DNA of 64,000 nt from Jacaranda mimosifolia (lineage: Eukaryota > Streptophyta > Magnoliopsida > Lamiales > Bignoniaceae): NCBI GenBank assembly GCA_018894105.1, contig CM032127.1, positions 29,132,369 through 29,196,368 on the forward strand, written 5' to 3'. How positions within the stretch are numbered: position 1 is the first letter of the stretch; the number at the start of each line of letters is the position of its first letter. The position numbers and the translations under genes were made by a program. Of the stretch, positions 47,101 to 58,499 are shown piece by piece. The notes under the pieces were generated by a model. The model was not told the origin of the DNA, did no database searches, and saw nothing but the letters and a program-made list of their open reading frames with translations.

Positions 47101-48340
47101 GTGCACTACTTAAATAAGGCTTTAGCTAAGACTTGGTACCATGGGTTGTGCCATTTATCAAACCAAAAACTTGCTACACTAAAACCTCGACTTCAATATA
47201 ATGTTCTTGATCAAAGAGTCTTTGTTATATATGTATTTCAGCTAAGAAAATTTATTTACCTTTCGTATCACATAAACACTTATCATACTCTCCTTTTGAT
47301 ATTGTGCACGTTGATATGTGGGTCCTGTTTCATATCCCATCGCACATTGACCACAATTTTTTTCCATTATTGTGGATAGCTATTCTACATATACATGGAC
47401 TTTCTTTCTTAAACACAAGTCTAAAGTTGCTACGGTCTTTCCCAAAATTTTCAAATCATCTTGACAGAATTCAATGCTCACATTAAGAAAATTAGAACTT
47501 ATAATTCTAAAGAGTTTATCTTGCAAAATTCTATAGCTCATCTAGAATAATCCATCAACTCTTTTGTATTGGAACACCATAGAAAAATGTAGTAGTTGAG
47601 AGAAAAGATCAACACTTGTTGAATATAGCTAGAGCTATATACTTTTAATCCTATATTCCTCTTATCTTTTGGAGTTAATGCATCCTTACTGCTACTTTTC
47701 TAATCAAGAAAACACCATCCCACTTACTCCACAATAAATCTCCTTTTCAAATGTTAAATAACTCTTATATAGACTACTCTCATCTTAAAACATTTGGATG
47801 CCATGCTTATGCATCCACACTTCAAGCACATAAATCAAAATTTGATAGAAGAGCTATTTGTTGCATTTTCTTGGGATATCCTTCATATCAAGAAATATGG
47901 TACTCATTAAAATATATCCCCATTTTAGCACATATCAACCCCTAAATCTATCGCTGACCTTTTCCAACATCTTGTTCTTCCTATTCTATTAAGTGATTAG
48001 TTCCCTACAATAATCTCTCTCAATCATCTATAAATCCTACAACTTTTCAACACAACCTTCTAGTTAGAAGGTCCACTGGGGTTACCAAGTCACCTTCCTA
48101 TCTCAAAGATTATCACTATAGTCTCTTGTAGCCTCAATAGGTTCATGAACATTACCTATATACCATATCAAAATACTTGTCCGACACATCTTTTTTTCAA
48201 TCATATAGACATTTCCTGTCAATGTTTCAATCCACTATAAACCTCAAACTCACACTTAAACAGCAAAAGCACTTGAGTAGCATGTTGCAGTGCAAGCTAA
48301 ACTTCAAGCTCTAGTATCTAGTAGCATGGAGAAAAACATT
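47101..48340 (+). pseudogene. Integrase and RT-start pseudogene of Copia-3
   Basis: GAG-preintegrase: 'WYHGLCHLSNQKLATLK' (47131-47190). Integrase core: 'DIVHVDMWVLFHIPSHIDHN' (about 47297-47360), a mutated 'D-x-x-x-x-D-V-W-G-P-F'. C-terminal part: '[20 protein letters not shown]' (47755-47815) and '[13 protein letters not shown]' (47850-47890). The linker to RT includes 'RRSTGVTKSPSYLKDYHYSL' (48068-48125). At about 48340 copia similarity ends and LINE similarity begins. 46560-47100 is very degraded protease-region sequence. Confidence 0.82.
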
Positions 48341-48344
48341 GAGT

Positions 48345-50960
48345 CTCAATGACACTCTTGTTACCTTGATTCCAAGAAGAAAAACATGAAGGTAGTCACT
48401 AACTTACGTCCTATTGCTTTATGCAATATACTTTACAAATTTGATGTAAAATTCATTGTGAATAAGCTCAAGAGGGTTCTCCCAACACTTATATCTGAGA
48501 TATAAAATGCTTTTATCCCAGGCCAAATTATCTCAGAAGATGTTATGATTGCTTTTAAAGCTCTCATTATCTAAAGAGGAAATCTCAAGGAAAGACTAGC
48601 ATGGCAGTTTTAAAGAATGACATGAGCAAGGCACTTGTTCGAATTAAATAGATCTTTTTGAGTAATATTTTGAGGCATCTTGGGATTGATCAAAGGTTCA
48701 TAAATGTGGCTATGATGTGTGTGGAATCAGGCAAATACACTATTATTCACGATGGACATGAGATTGGTCCCATTATTCCATAATGAGGTCTTTGACAAAA
48801 GGGCCCTTATCCTCGTATCTTTTCATTAGCTACGCATAAGGGCTTTCAGCAGTCCTTAAAAAATATGATCTGTAGGTTAGGGTTCATTGATGTAGAGTTG
48901 TGCATCGAGCTCCATCAATTTCTCACTTTTTCTTTGTGGATGATAGCGTGTTATTCTTTCAGGCTACACTTTAAGAATATAATGCTATCAAATAGTGCCT
49001 TAGAGCTTATGAAACAACTTCTAGACAGTTCATAAATTTTCAAAAATCCTCCATATTTTTTAGTTCAAACATAGAGGAAAAGACAAAGAATAATATAAGC
49101 AGACAGTTAAATATTAGCTTATATGATCAACAAAGCAAATACCTTGTCTTACCATCTTCTATTAAATGGAATAAAAAGGAAATTCTTAATTATGTTAAGG
49201 AACGTATTTAGCAAATCTTGCAGAGATGGAATAAGAAGTTACTCACCAATGCAAGTAAAGAAATTCTTCTTAAGACTATGGCTTAATCTAATTCCAAATT
49301 ATGTTATAGGTGTCTTCTTCCTACCATAAGAATTCTACTATCAAATTGAAAGGCTTATGCATGCATATTGGTAGGGTAATAATAGAATAGGGAACAAATA
49401 ATCAGAAGGAATAAAATAGATGAAATGGAAGTAGTTTTGTTGTCCTAATACAAAATAAGCATTAGTTTTAGAAAGATGCATGAATTTAATCTGTCTCTTC
49501 TAGGAAACAAAGATGGCGCCACTTGTTAAAGCTAGAATAATTGGTTTCTTAAATATTCAAAGTTAAATATTATGAAGGAAAGACCTTTATTGATGCTACA
49601 TTCGGTAACTATCCAAGCTTTATTTAGTGAAGTGTGATGGCAACCTAGCCTCTCATCAAAAGTGACTGCATTTTAAAAGTTGGAAATGTAGAAAGAATTT
49701 TAGTTAGAAAAGACCCTTGGATCCCAAATTATTGTAATCATTTTATTTCTTTGGATTTAACTATGCATGATCCAAACATAATTGTTGCTTCTTTGATGAG
49801 ACATGGGAAAAAATAATGGAATTTTGAGCTTATTTCCTCCATATTCAGTAGCATTCCCTTGAGTAACAGATACAACGAAGATATTTAGATTTGGAATCAA
49901 GAACCAAAAGGAATATACACAATCTTTAGTTGTTATAAGTGTCTGGTTGAAGATTAATCCAACGATCAGAGTATTTCTATTTCAATTATGTGGAAGAAAA
50001 TTTGGTTTTCTATAACCCTTCCAAAGATTCTTAATATGGTCTAGCGAGCTCGTAGAAACGTTTTGCCTATAAAGGATTGGCTAATATCAAAGTAGGTATA
50101 GGTGAATTCTCTCTGCCTAGTGTGTAATGACTAGCTTGTGAAATGTTTGTTTACCTAAAACTGCTAGAATCAAGCTCAATTAAGGATTATCTAACAATAA
50201 GCAGACGATACTCTATTCTATATGTGGCCAGAATAGATTTTATCGAGTCTGAACATAGAGACTTGTAGTAAAGTTTTTTTCACCTTTGTGGAGCTTATGG
50301 CTACACAGAAATTAGGTGGTGTGGTAAGAAAAAATGGGAACAACATATTCAGTTATCTTTCGTGCTAAGATTACTCTTTTACAATGGTTTAATGCCCAAA
50401 ATGAAAAGAAACAGACAACTTCCACCCAATAACCTACATTGGTTAATTGGAGTTGCTCTCCGCTGGGTTGGTTGAAGTCTAACATTGATGCTGCAATTAA
50501 TTTTGGCTATAGAATAATTTTGGCTTGGGATGCATTCTTAGAACTAAAGATGGGATGGTGACAACAAAAATTGAACTTGCACATAGAGAAATGGTATCCA
50601 ACAATGGTAGAAACTATCTTCTTCCAAGAGGTTCTTACTTGGCTTAAGAACAAAGGTCTTTCAAATATTATCTTTGAGCTTGATGCTCTAGTTGTTGTCA
50701 ATGATTGATTAAGGAGTGTGTTGATATCTCTTATTTTAAAACAATCATTACAGATTGTAAGGCTCTCTTGAATGGGCTTTCAAATTATCGTGTTTGTTTT
50801 ACTCATCGTTCAACGAACTAGGTGGCTCATTGTCTTACTAGAGCCTCTATTTTTAGGTCTAAAATTGTCATGTAGGAAGACCACATTCCTACATACGTCT
50901 TTGATATCATTATTTCTAATTTGCAATGAAATACTTCTTCTTAGTGTCAAAAGAAATAGT
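48345..50960 (+). mobile_element. LINE-1: 5'-truncated non-LTR retrotransposon
   Basis: LINE-type RT begins abruptly at 'DTLVTLIPRRKNMKVVTNLR' and 'PIALCNILYKFDVKFIVNKL' (about 48346-48470), followed by 'NAFIPGQIISEDV'. The catalytic box FVDD is at 48933-48944. The thumb region reads 'LLTNASKEILLKTMA' (about 49235-49280). The zinc-knuckle region (zf-RVT) reads 'RARRNVLPIKDWLISK' (about 50045-50090). RNase H is at about 50455-50870 ('SNIDAAINFGY', 'NWVAHCLTRASIFRSK'). The endonuclease and the first RT blocks are missing, as in most 5'-truncated plant LINEs. Many stops. No poly(A) tail or target duplication was found. Confidence 0.87.
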
Positions 50961-51469
50961 AGTTCTCATTTTTCAGTTTTATTTTTCTTCCATAAGACTA
51001 ACGTTAGTCGAATTTTTTTTTTCCATTTTTTAAGTTATGAGTGTTTACTCCCTTCTTATCTTAAGGAAGTTTTATTTTATGTATTCATGTCCATACACTT
51101 AGTTAAATGCATGATTTTCAAGTATTATTATGTTATCAATATGTGATTAAAGTGCGGCAAGGACACATAGCAACACTGAGCCTTTCTTACCAAATTTTTT
51201 TCCAAGACCCAACGGAAGGATTTTTCCCAGTTGCACAAATTAGCACGTGAGCAGACATCTGGCCTTACTAAGGGAGTCTCATCACAATACTTAATCATCT
51301 GAATTAAATTCAATTGAGTATCTAATTAGTGAGGTCTTATCGTGGGCATCAAATTATACTACAATATTAACTTGAGCCTCATTTAAAAAGTCTCAAGACC
51401 AATGCCTAGTGTTGCAACGAATTGCAAGCCTCATTCATGAGGTCTTGTTGCTGATGTTAAGTGCCGTAA

Positions 51470-52140
51470 TGATGTTTGATGTGTTAGCCACATATCCCTT
51501 AGGCGTTTGATAGTTGATTTAAATGGAGCAACTATGTACCCTTTAGGAGGCCTCATAATGGGATTATACGCAACAACCACATACTCCCGAGGAGGCACAT
51601 AGTGAGTTTATGCTAAATTAATTCAAGTATTGGTGCAATTCATTCAAAGATATTAAGGTGCAACCACTTACAACCAAAGATGGTGTTGTGGAGGATTTAT
51701 GATGAGTTTACATATACCTACCACATATCCCTAAAGGGACCATATAGTAGGTTTATGCCAAAATCAAGCAAATGTGTTCCCAGTTACCTCTAGGGATGGT
51801 GCTAGGGAGGATTTACGATAAGCTTACCCATAACTACCATGTATTCTTAGAGGGATCATATAGAGGGTTAAGCTAAAATCAATCAAGGATGCTGCTACTT
51901 ACCTCTGGGGATAATACTAGGAAGGATTTATGATGGCTTACATATTGTTACCACATCCCCGTTAGAGACTGTATATATAGTGGATTATGCCAAAGTTAAT
52001 CAAGGATGCTGCTACTTACCTATGGGAAAGATTTATAGTGGACTTCTATGCGGCAACCACATACCCCTTAAGAGATGTTGTAATGAGTTTATGCCAAAAA
52101 ATATTAAGTATGTTTCGGGGATGCTTCATTATGCAAAGAA
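51470..52140 (-). repeat. Tandem repeats, ~115 bp, in the Gypsy-2 3'-UTR
   Basis: An anchor like 'gctgctacttacctctgg' recurs at about 51661, 51776, 51892 and 52008, a spacing of 115-116 bp, with 'aggatttatgat', 'ctaccacat' and 'gtttatgccaaaatcaa' strings in each unit. The spacing is more regular than in Gypsy-1. Confidence 0.85.
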
Positions 52141-52199
52141 TTGGTCTAAACAATCGGTGATAGGAGATGATAATGAAAAGAAAGTAAGATTCGTTTAAG

Positions 52200-52379
52200 T
52201 TATCAAAAATAAAAAGAGAGGGTTACTTCCATAAGGGTTGGTTTTATTCAGCTTTAAAAAAATAACTTCTAATCGAAAGAAATAAATACTTTAGAACTAA
52301 AAAGAGAGCAGATCTTAACTATTAATCATAAATTTACTAAGGAAAATGAGATAATGAAAGGGCGTCAATGGTGGCGCGT
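52200..52379. other. Short unassigned AT-rich stretch inside Gypsy-2
   Basis: Between the repeat array and the protease remnant. It marks the place where RT to integrase is missing. No feature seen. Confidence 0.4.
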
Positions 52380-53228
52380 TCAACTAGTCTGGGGGACGAC
52401 TCTTGTCATAAGTAACACTATGATGTTAGCATCTTAGACCACGACTTTGTCCTTATCCTTTTTCATGTTATCTTGTAACTATTTTCCTTGATCAGTTCTA
52501 GTGGCAGGAGTCTTGTTATTTTTTAGGGTGCTGGTGTAGCATTCTCTAACAGCATGTAGATTGCCAATAGCTTCACCAATCCTATTCAACATAGGAAACT
52601 TCAACTTTATGCAATACCATCGACTCAAAATAGATTCAAAGTTGCCCCCCAAGATGATAATGTAAGTCGACGAGGTTTTGACTACTAGGAACCTCACTAT
52701 ATTTGTTACTTGTCAAGGATAATTAGTCCAAGAGAAAAACAAAGGCATTTTTCCCAACACTTCTACAGTGCCATTAGTAAACCCCAATAGAGGGGTTTTA
52801 ATCTTCTACAACTAGGCATTATCTACTCTAGTTGGAGGAATACGTCATGGAAAAGGAGGTCATTTAAGTTGCCGCTATCCACCATTATCTTCTTCACTCA
52901 AAATTTTGCAAGAAACATGGAGATCACCAGTGCATTGTTGTTTTCTCCTCGTCTAGGATCTATTTCCTTTTATCTAAAGATAATACTTGGCAGTAGGGGA
53001 TGCGCTTCAAAAATTCACAGTTCGGGATCAACTGAATGAGTCTGCATTTATTTCGTTACTCGTACTAGCACCTTCCTAGCATTTGTCGAGTCTCTACGAT
53101 TAGTCCACTTGAGATCACAAAGATGATGCCCGCTAGGGAAGTTCTTTATGTCACGTTGATACTGGTAATCTTTGTCTCCGAATGATCATCAAGTCGTCAC
53201 CGATGATCCTCACTTCCTCTAGCTGTTG
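52380..53228 (-). pseudogene. Protease-region pseudogene of Gypsy-2
   Basis: Minus-strand text starts right after Gypsy-3 with 'EEVRIIGDDLMIIR', the spacer that follows gag in Tat-like elements. It continues with 'NNALVISMFLAKF', 'KKIMVDSG' (retropepsin active site D-S-G at 52871-52882), 'DLLFHDVFLQLE', and then (52479-52697) 'FLVVKTSSTYIIILGGNFES', 'LKFPMLNRIGEAIGN' and 'VRECY'. These match the aspartic protease and the link to RT. Protease would cut the Gag-Pol polyprotein. Several stops. Confidence 0.83.
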
Positions 53229-53233
53229 GACCC

Positions 53234-53916
53234 TATAAGTGAAAATTTTTTTATCTACAATAAATAAAATTACAAGACAAGAAAAATCATATAAATATAA
53301 TAAAATTAAAATCAATCAACTATGGATTTAATCTCTAATCTAATCCTCTAATTCTTCCCTTCTAGCTATGATCTTGAAATTTGATGAGCTCCACGATGAA
53401 TGCCTTGAGCACCTTGGGTTTCCTTAAATTTGATTTAAAATAATGCCAATTCTAGGGTTTCGCACTTTAATCTTGAATCAAATGCCAAAAATATATGAGC
53501 ACCGTGAAGAATGCCTTTAACACTGTAGATCTTCTTGAATTTGATGGAGAGAATTGATGGACTCCTTCAAAGCTCATCTCACTTGCTGGAATTTGTGTTG
53601 TGTGTTGAAAGAGCTTTCGTCACCCCTTTTATATGGATGCTTGATGGGAGACTTCCAGATTGACTTGAACTTCTTTGATAGTTATCTCTTTGATAAGATA
53701 ATATCAAATATATTTGATTTAATTGGCTCACAGATGTAGACACTTCATCTTTGACACTGGTCATTATTTGATTTGAGTATAAAATAAATACTAGAGTATT
53801 AATTAAAATTAACTAAATTTAATAAATTTCAAGATAAATAGAAAATTTTGAGTTAATAACTAACATATTATTTTATACGTGTCACTCTCCAATTAGACAA
53901 AATTAATATATTTACA
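53234..53916 (-). repeat. 3' LTR of Gypsy-3, with polypurine tract
   Basis: 683 bp, closely similar to 56034-56730 over its length. The minus-strand tract 'gaagtgggggcatc' (53917-53932) adjoins the LTR start. Confidence 0.9.
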
Positions 53917-54119
53917 GATGCCCCCACTTCAAGACTTGGTGAAAGATATGCCAATCAACCACGAAAGAGGCAAGACTTGAAGTATTTGAGAATTTTTCCT
54001 TTTTCTCTCCATTTTTTCAAACATGTCAGTGACAAGAAATCCTCCAAGCATTCCTTAAGCTATGGTGTCCAATAAAAGGATCAAGTTTTAACATAATTCA
54101 GAGTAAATATCCTTTTGAA

Positions 54120-54790
54120 GAGGATGCCGTACATAGTTTATACTCATACAGGTCAGGAGTAACATACAAATTAGGCTCATGTATCAAAGAGCATATTTAA
54201 CTTAAATAGACACTTTATACTCGTGTCAATGAGTTCACTTGAATTTGATTGATAATTTATACTCATGTCAATGAGTTTACTTGAGTTTGACTTAATAGAT
54301 AGTTTACACTCTTATCAAGGAGTACATGAGAAGAATTTAAATATTTAGATAGTTTATGCTTGTACCTGGAAGCCTTATTGAAAGTTTAAGCTCTTATCAA
54401 GGAGCACATGGGGAGAATTTGAATATTTAGATAGTTTATGCTCGTATCTAGGAGCCTTATTAATAGTTTAAACTCTTATCAATGAGCACATGGGAAAACT
54501 TTAACTTAAAATTTTCAAATAGTTTATGCTCGTATTTAGGAGCATTTGGAATTTGAAGGCCTGAGCTTTGGGCTTGAAGACTAGAAGATTTGAAGCTTTG
54601 ATTTGGAGACTTAAAAATTTGAGTCTTAGACTTGGAGACTTAGAGACTTGAGCCTTTGATTTGGAGACTTGAGTCATAGATTTGGAGACATAGAGACTTG
54701 AGAATTTTAGATAGTCTATACTCTTATCTAAGAGTATTATTGACAGTCCAGGTTCATATCGAAGAGCAAATAGAATTCGGAGATGAAAAT
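54120..54790 (-). repeat. Two kinds of tandem repeat in the Gypsy-3 3' region
   Basis: From 54120 to 54540, and again near 54705-54770, variants of 'tagtttatgctcgtatcta' followed by 'ggag' recur every ~40-60 bp, often paired with 'tcttatcaaggagcacatg'. From 54550 to 54710, shorter units like 'tttggagacttgag' recur about seven times, which also gives the translated repeat 'QVSKSKAQVSKS' on the minus strand. Units are diverged. Confidence 0.78.
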
Positions 54791-54829
54791 TAATTGGCCC
54801 CAACATCTTTATTATTATTGGCATCACTT

Positions 54830-55964
54830 AAGTTTTCTTGTTCATCAAAATTCATGCTCATTTCAATATTATATGCACGAGTTGCCAAATCTTCAAAAGT
54901 TTTTGGTTTAATTCCTTGAACTATGTAGCAAAGACTCCAATGCATTCCTTAGATACACATCTCAATTGCTGAAGCCTCCGACATTGATCTTTGGAGCTAA
55001 GACTTAAATTTCTCCAACGATTGATATAGTCAATGATATGTTCTTCTTTCCACTAGCAGGAGTTGGTGAGTTTTAATCATGCTGATTGTTCTTCAAGTGC
55101 TATAGAAATAATTGAAAAACTCTTGTTCTAGTTACCCCCAACTATTAATGAGGCCTGCCTCCAAGTTAAAATACCAGTCAAAAGCATTGTCCTTTAATAA
55201 TCGAACAAATTGCTTGACCAAATTATCTCATATGTCCCAACATTATTACAAGTCTTAGTGAAATGAGCTACCTGCTGCTTTAGGTTGCCTTTGCTATCAA
55301 ATTGTTGAAACTTTAGGGATTGGTAAGCTATTGGCATCTTCAAGTTGTCAATCCTTTGAGTATATGGCTTTGAGTAAGTCATAGACAACTTAGAACTTCC
55401 ATCAAGCTTGTCTTTGATAGTCTCCATGATAAAATCCTTCGGTGGGTCGATGGGAATTAGTCCAGTAGAAACTTGTAGTTCTTTTGTTGCAATTTCTTCA
55501 TTTTTAGCTGATTGTTTCCTTGTAGATATTTCGCCTTTGTCCTGAGCCTCAATTTGTTTTTCCAGTATGCTACTGGCATCAAGATTATCCATTTTACTCA
55601 TCAATTTGGAGATTTGAAAGTCTCACTCTTAGACATGCTTCATGAGTCCTTGAATAGCCCTCGTCAAATTTGCAATTTGTTCATCCAAGATTGTAGCACT
55701 TGTCACCATCACCATCGCCATACTCGACGAATTTGATGTTGAATGGAGAATGGATGATGTTGATTCTTCCTTTGAGTCTCCACTATCTTTATTCATATCA
55801 ATAAAATACGGCAACACCTTTTCCACAGCAAGTGAAGAAGCCACTTCTAAAGATGATTTCAACTTTTTGGACATACTTCTTGTGATGATGTCAACACTTC
55901 TTGCGTTAGCACTTGAGGAATTTGAGGTAGTAATTTTCAATGCAGCAGTCATGTTGGTGGCCAT
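54830..55964 (-). pseudogene. gag pseudogene of Gypsy-3
   Basis: The ATG at 55964 opens 'MATNMTAALKITTSNSSS', then 'NARSVDIITRSMSKKLKSSL' and a coiled region 'LDEQIANLTRAIQGLMKHV'. After two stops near 55625, the frame 55194-55604 reads 'LIPIDPPKDFIMETIKDKLD', 'YSKPYTQRIDNLKMPIAYQ' and 'FQQFDSKGNLKQQVAHF', a conserved gypsy gag capsid start. Shifted frames further left hold 'DYINRWRNLSLSSKDQ' (about 55010-55060). Capsid assembly would be its role. The usual zinc knuckle, protease and pol do not follow. Confidence 0.88.
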
Positions 55965-56033
55965 TTGATACTTCAATCTTGATAAAGGAAAAAGATGAGA
56001 GGTAAAGATACTCCCACTAGGCGTGCCAAAATT

Positions 56034-56730
56034 TGTAAGCACAATTTTTTTTTCTACAATAAAAAAATTACAAGATAAGAAAATTTGTATAAATATAATA
56101 AAATTAAAATCAATCAACTGTGGATTCAATCTCTAATCTAATTCTCTAATTCTTCCTTTCCAAATATGATCTTGAAATTTGATGAGCTCTGTGATGAATG
56201 CCTTGAACACCGTGGGTCTCCTTAAATTTGATTTGAAATAATGCCAATTCGAGGATTTCGCACCTTAATCTCGAATCAAATGCCAAAAATATATGAGCTC
56301 CCAAAGAATACCTTGAACACCATAGATCTCATCAAATTTGATGGAGAGAATTGTTGGACTCCTTCGAAGCTCTTCTCACTAGCTGGAATTTATGTTGTGT
56401 GTTGAATGAGCTTTGGTCACCCCCTTTATACAGATGCTTAATGGGAGACTTCCAAATTGACTTGAACTTCTTTGATAGTTATCTCTTTGATAAGATAATA
56501 TCAAATATGTTTGATTTAATTGCTTCATAGACATAGACACTTCATCTTTGACACTTGTTATTATTTGATTTGAGTATAAAATAAATACTAGAGTATTAAT
56601 TAAAATTAACTATTTATCTTTTAGAATTAAATTTAATAAATTTCAAGATAAATAGAAAATTTTGAATTAATAACTAGCATATTATTTTATACATGTCACT
56701 CTCCAATTGAACAAAATTAATATGTCTACA
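56034..56730 (-). repeat. 5' LTR of Gypsy-3
   Basis: 697 bp. On the minus strand it begins 'tgtagacatattaatttt' and ends 'gtgcttaca'. The primer site lies immediately inside (56011-56031). Confidence 0.9.
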
Positions 56731-56735
56731 AACCC

Positions 56736-58130
56736 TTTTGGGGGACTACTTGGCCTCTGTGCTACATATTCCTTAAGATGTCCTCTATAGATCAACCTCT
56801 TAATGTTGTCCTTCAAGCGCCTGCACTTTTTAGTATTGTGTCTGTGCTCGCGGTAGAAATGGCACCGCTTGTCAAGCTTTTGTTTCTTCAAATCATCTAT
56901 CGCTTTCTAAGGAATATGCTAAATGAGGCCCCGTTGTGATGATATAGTTGAGATCTTTGCTCTGGGGGCTATGAGCAGAGTTTAGGTGAGAAAAGTCTAA
57001 AGAGATATACACCCATAATCTCCTGGCTTGTTGTTATTACCAGTGTTCACTTCATCACACGCCTTGCATTTGCCCATATCTTAACGAGTGACAGCTTTCT
57101 CGTTCATAATATATTTATCTACACAAACGAGACGCTCTTCTAGAATAGCATGGGGTTTTCCAGCTATGGACTCCTAGAACTTTAGGTGCTTCAAGCTCTA
57201 TTCAATGATGCTAGGTAGGAGCTCCTAATTAATGTGAAGGATCTCATGCACCACCTAAACAAGGTCGTTGAAATAGATTCTCAAGGACTCTCCATCTTTT
57301 ACTTGATGGTGAATAGATACGTCGCCATCTTCGAACATATATATGGTTAATAGAAAATTTATAAATAAAGCACTGAACTAATTGCTCCCAACCTATGATA
57401 GATGTAGTTGGCATCTGATTAAACCATGTTAGGGCGTGCTTGATAAATGTGGTGCAGAACACCTTGTAATATGCAACTTCATTTAAGTCGTAAGCTCTAT
57501 GCTCGTGAGGAAGTTACCCAAGTGCTCCTACATATTTACCATGTTATCAAACTCCAACAAGTTGGCTATCTTTGTTCTAGGGAGAAACACCTCCGCTAAG
57601 ATAGCTAGGTAGAATGAACTGCATCTCAAAAGAGTGATAGCTAAAGAAAGGTACTGACTTCCTACTTTCCTAAGGGTTGTAACACAAGTAAGTGAATCTA
57701 AACTTCAATAGCTGCAAGCATTCGCTATGAGGAGTATGCTAGGATGAATGAATGCATGTCTACCTATTGTGGTAAAAGGGAAGGAATGTTATCTTGCTTT
57801 GAGTTAGTTCTCTTCTCTATCCTCCTTGGGGATGACAAAGCCCTTCGACTCTGATGATAGGATCGTTGTTGCTCATGAAGGTGGCATTCCTCAACATATT
57901 AGGTCATTGCTTTGATCGCAGCTTGAGTTGTGGCATTCTCTAGCAAGGTATTCAACACCTCCTAGGTCATTTATAGAATTAGATCTCCATAAGGTAGTGA
58001 CTACTATGTGGGCATATCTTCCAATGTCAGTTGTACTTCCAAGGCAAGTTCTAGTGCCAAACGTGGTTACTTCAAGCTGGTGACTCTCCATTTTCTCTAA
58101 CCTTGGGACCATTTGATTATTAGAGTCTCA
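56736..58130 (-). pseudogene. gag pseudogene of Gypsy-2
   Basis: Minus-strand blocks: an N-terminal region (57891-58112, 'MVPRLEKMESHQLEVTTFG') with no clear domain, the capsid part 'FCTTFIKHALTWFNQMPTTS' and 'GWEQLVQCFIYKFSIN' (57365-57462; the gag W-F-N-x-L core), 'DVSIHHQVKDGESLRIYFND' (about 57260-57320), and a zinc knuckle 'RCHFYREHRHNTKKCRRLKD' (56800-56870) followed by 'LIYRGHLKEYVAQRPSSPPK'. These match Tat-like gag. Stops and shifts occur throughout. Confidence 0.82.
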
Positions 58131-58180
58131 AGCTCTGGGTCTCATCGGCATTTTTAGCATTCCTTCTTCTTCATGCAAAA

Positions 58181-58198
58181 TTCCAAAGACGATGCCAA
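58181..58198 (-). other. Primer-binding site of Gypsy-2
   Basis: Minus strand 'ttggcatcgtctttggaa', two bases inside the LTR, close to the common gypsy site 'ttggcgccgtctgtgg'. Confidence 0.8.
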
Positions 58199-58200
58199 GA

Positions 58201-58497
58201 TGATACTGCATAGAAATAAAGCTAGGGTGTTTTCTAGTAGCCATCAGAATTGTAAGTTCTTTTTCTCTAGAATGCAATGTACAGAGTTCTCAGTTCTTGA
58301 TTTTCTGGAAAATGATTTTTTGTGCCTAGTTTTTCTTTGGGCTTAGTATTTTTAGTTATCTTTCTTTGTATGCTTTAGCTCATTAGGATTTTGATGCCTT
58401 TCTTGGTGGCATTTTCATTCATTTATTTATTAGCCAATTGGACCTTTTTTGTTTGTTTTTACTTTTTTTACCTATGAAGACTAATTTTGTCATATCA
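58201..58497 (-). repeat. 5' LTR of Gypsy-2
   Basis: 297 bp. On the minus strand it starts 'tgatatgacaaaattagtc' and ends 'ctatgcagtatca'. Homologous to the Gypsy-1 LTRs. Confidence 0.87.
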
Positions 58498-58499
58498 CT

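Larger units (their letters stand above)
53234..56730 (-). mobile_element. Gypsy-3: non-autonomous gypsy element with gag only
   Basis: LTRs at 56034-56730 (5') and 53234-53916 (3') flank 2.1 kb. Target duplication 'gaccc' (53229-53233) and 'aaccc' (56731-56735), four of five matching. A primer site 'ttttggcacgcctagtggg' (minus strand, 56011-56031) and a polypurine tract (53917-53935) adjoin the LTRs. The interior holds one gag pseudogene and a tandem-repeat 3' region, with no protease or pol. It interrupts Gypsy-2 between the gag zinc knuckle and the protease spacer, and Gypsy-2 coding sequence reads on across the join. Confidence 0.92.
51055..58497 (-). mobile_element. Gypsy-2: Tat-like Ty3/gypsy element, pol deleted, containing Gypsy-3
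   Basis: On the minus strand: 5' LTR (58201-58497), primer site (58181-58198), gag (about 58130-56736), Gypsy-3 insertion (53234-56730), protease (53228-52380), then directly a 3'-UTR with the same ~115-bp repeats as Gypsy-1 (52140-51470). RT, RNase H and integrase are absent. The left end stops at about 51055 beside LINE-1, without polypurine tract or 3' LTR. It lies in the Copia-3 RT; 'ctcat' follows its LTR at 58498. Confidence 0.83.

Noticed and set aside
50772..51146. 124-codon plus-strand frame
   Set aside because: It overlaps LINE RNase H in another frame and runs into the Gypsy-2 3'-UTR; the protein is hydrophobic and low in complexity with no recognised domain.
55512..55968. Plus-strand open frames of 72-74 codons
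   Set aside because: They are the antisense of the Gypsy-3 gag pseudogene, whose minus-strand protein is clearly recognisable.
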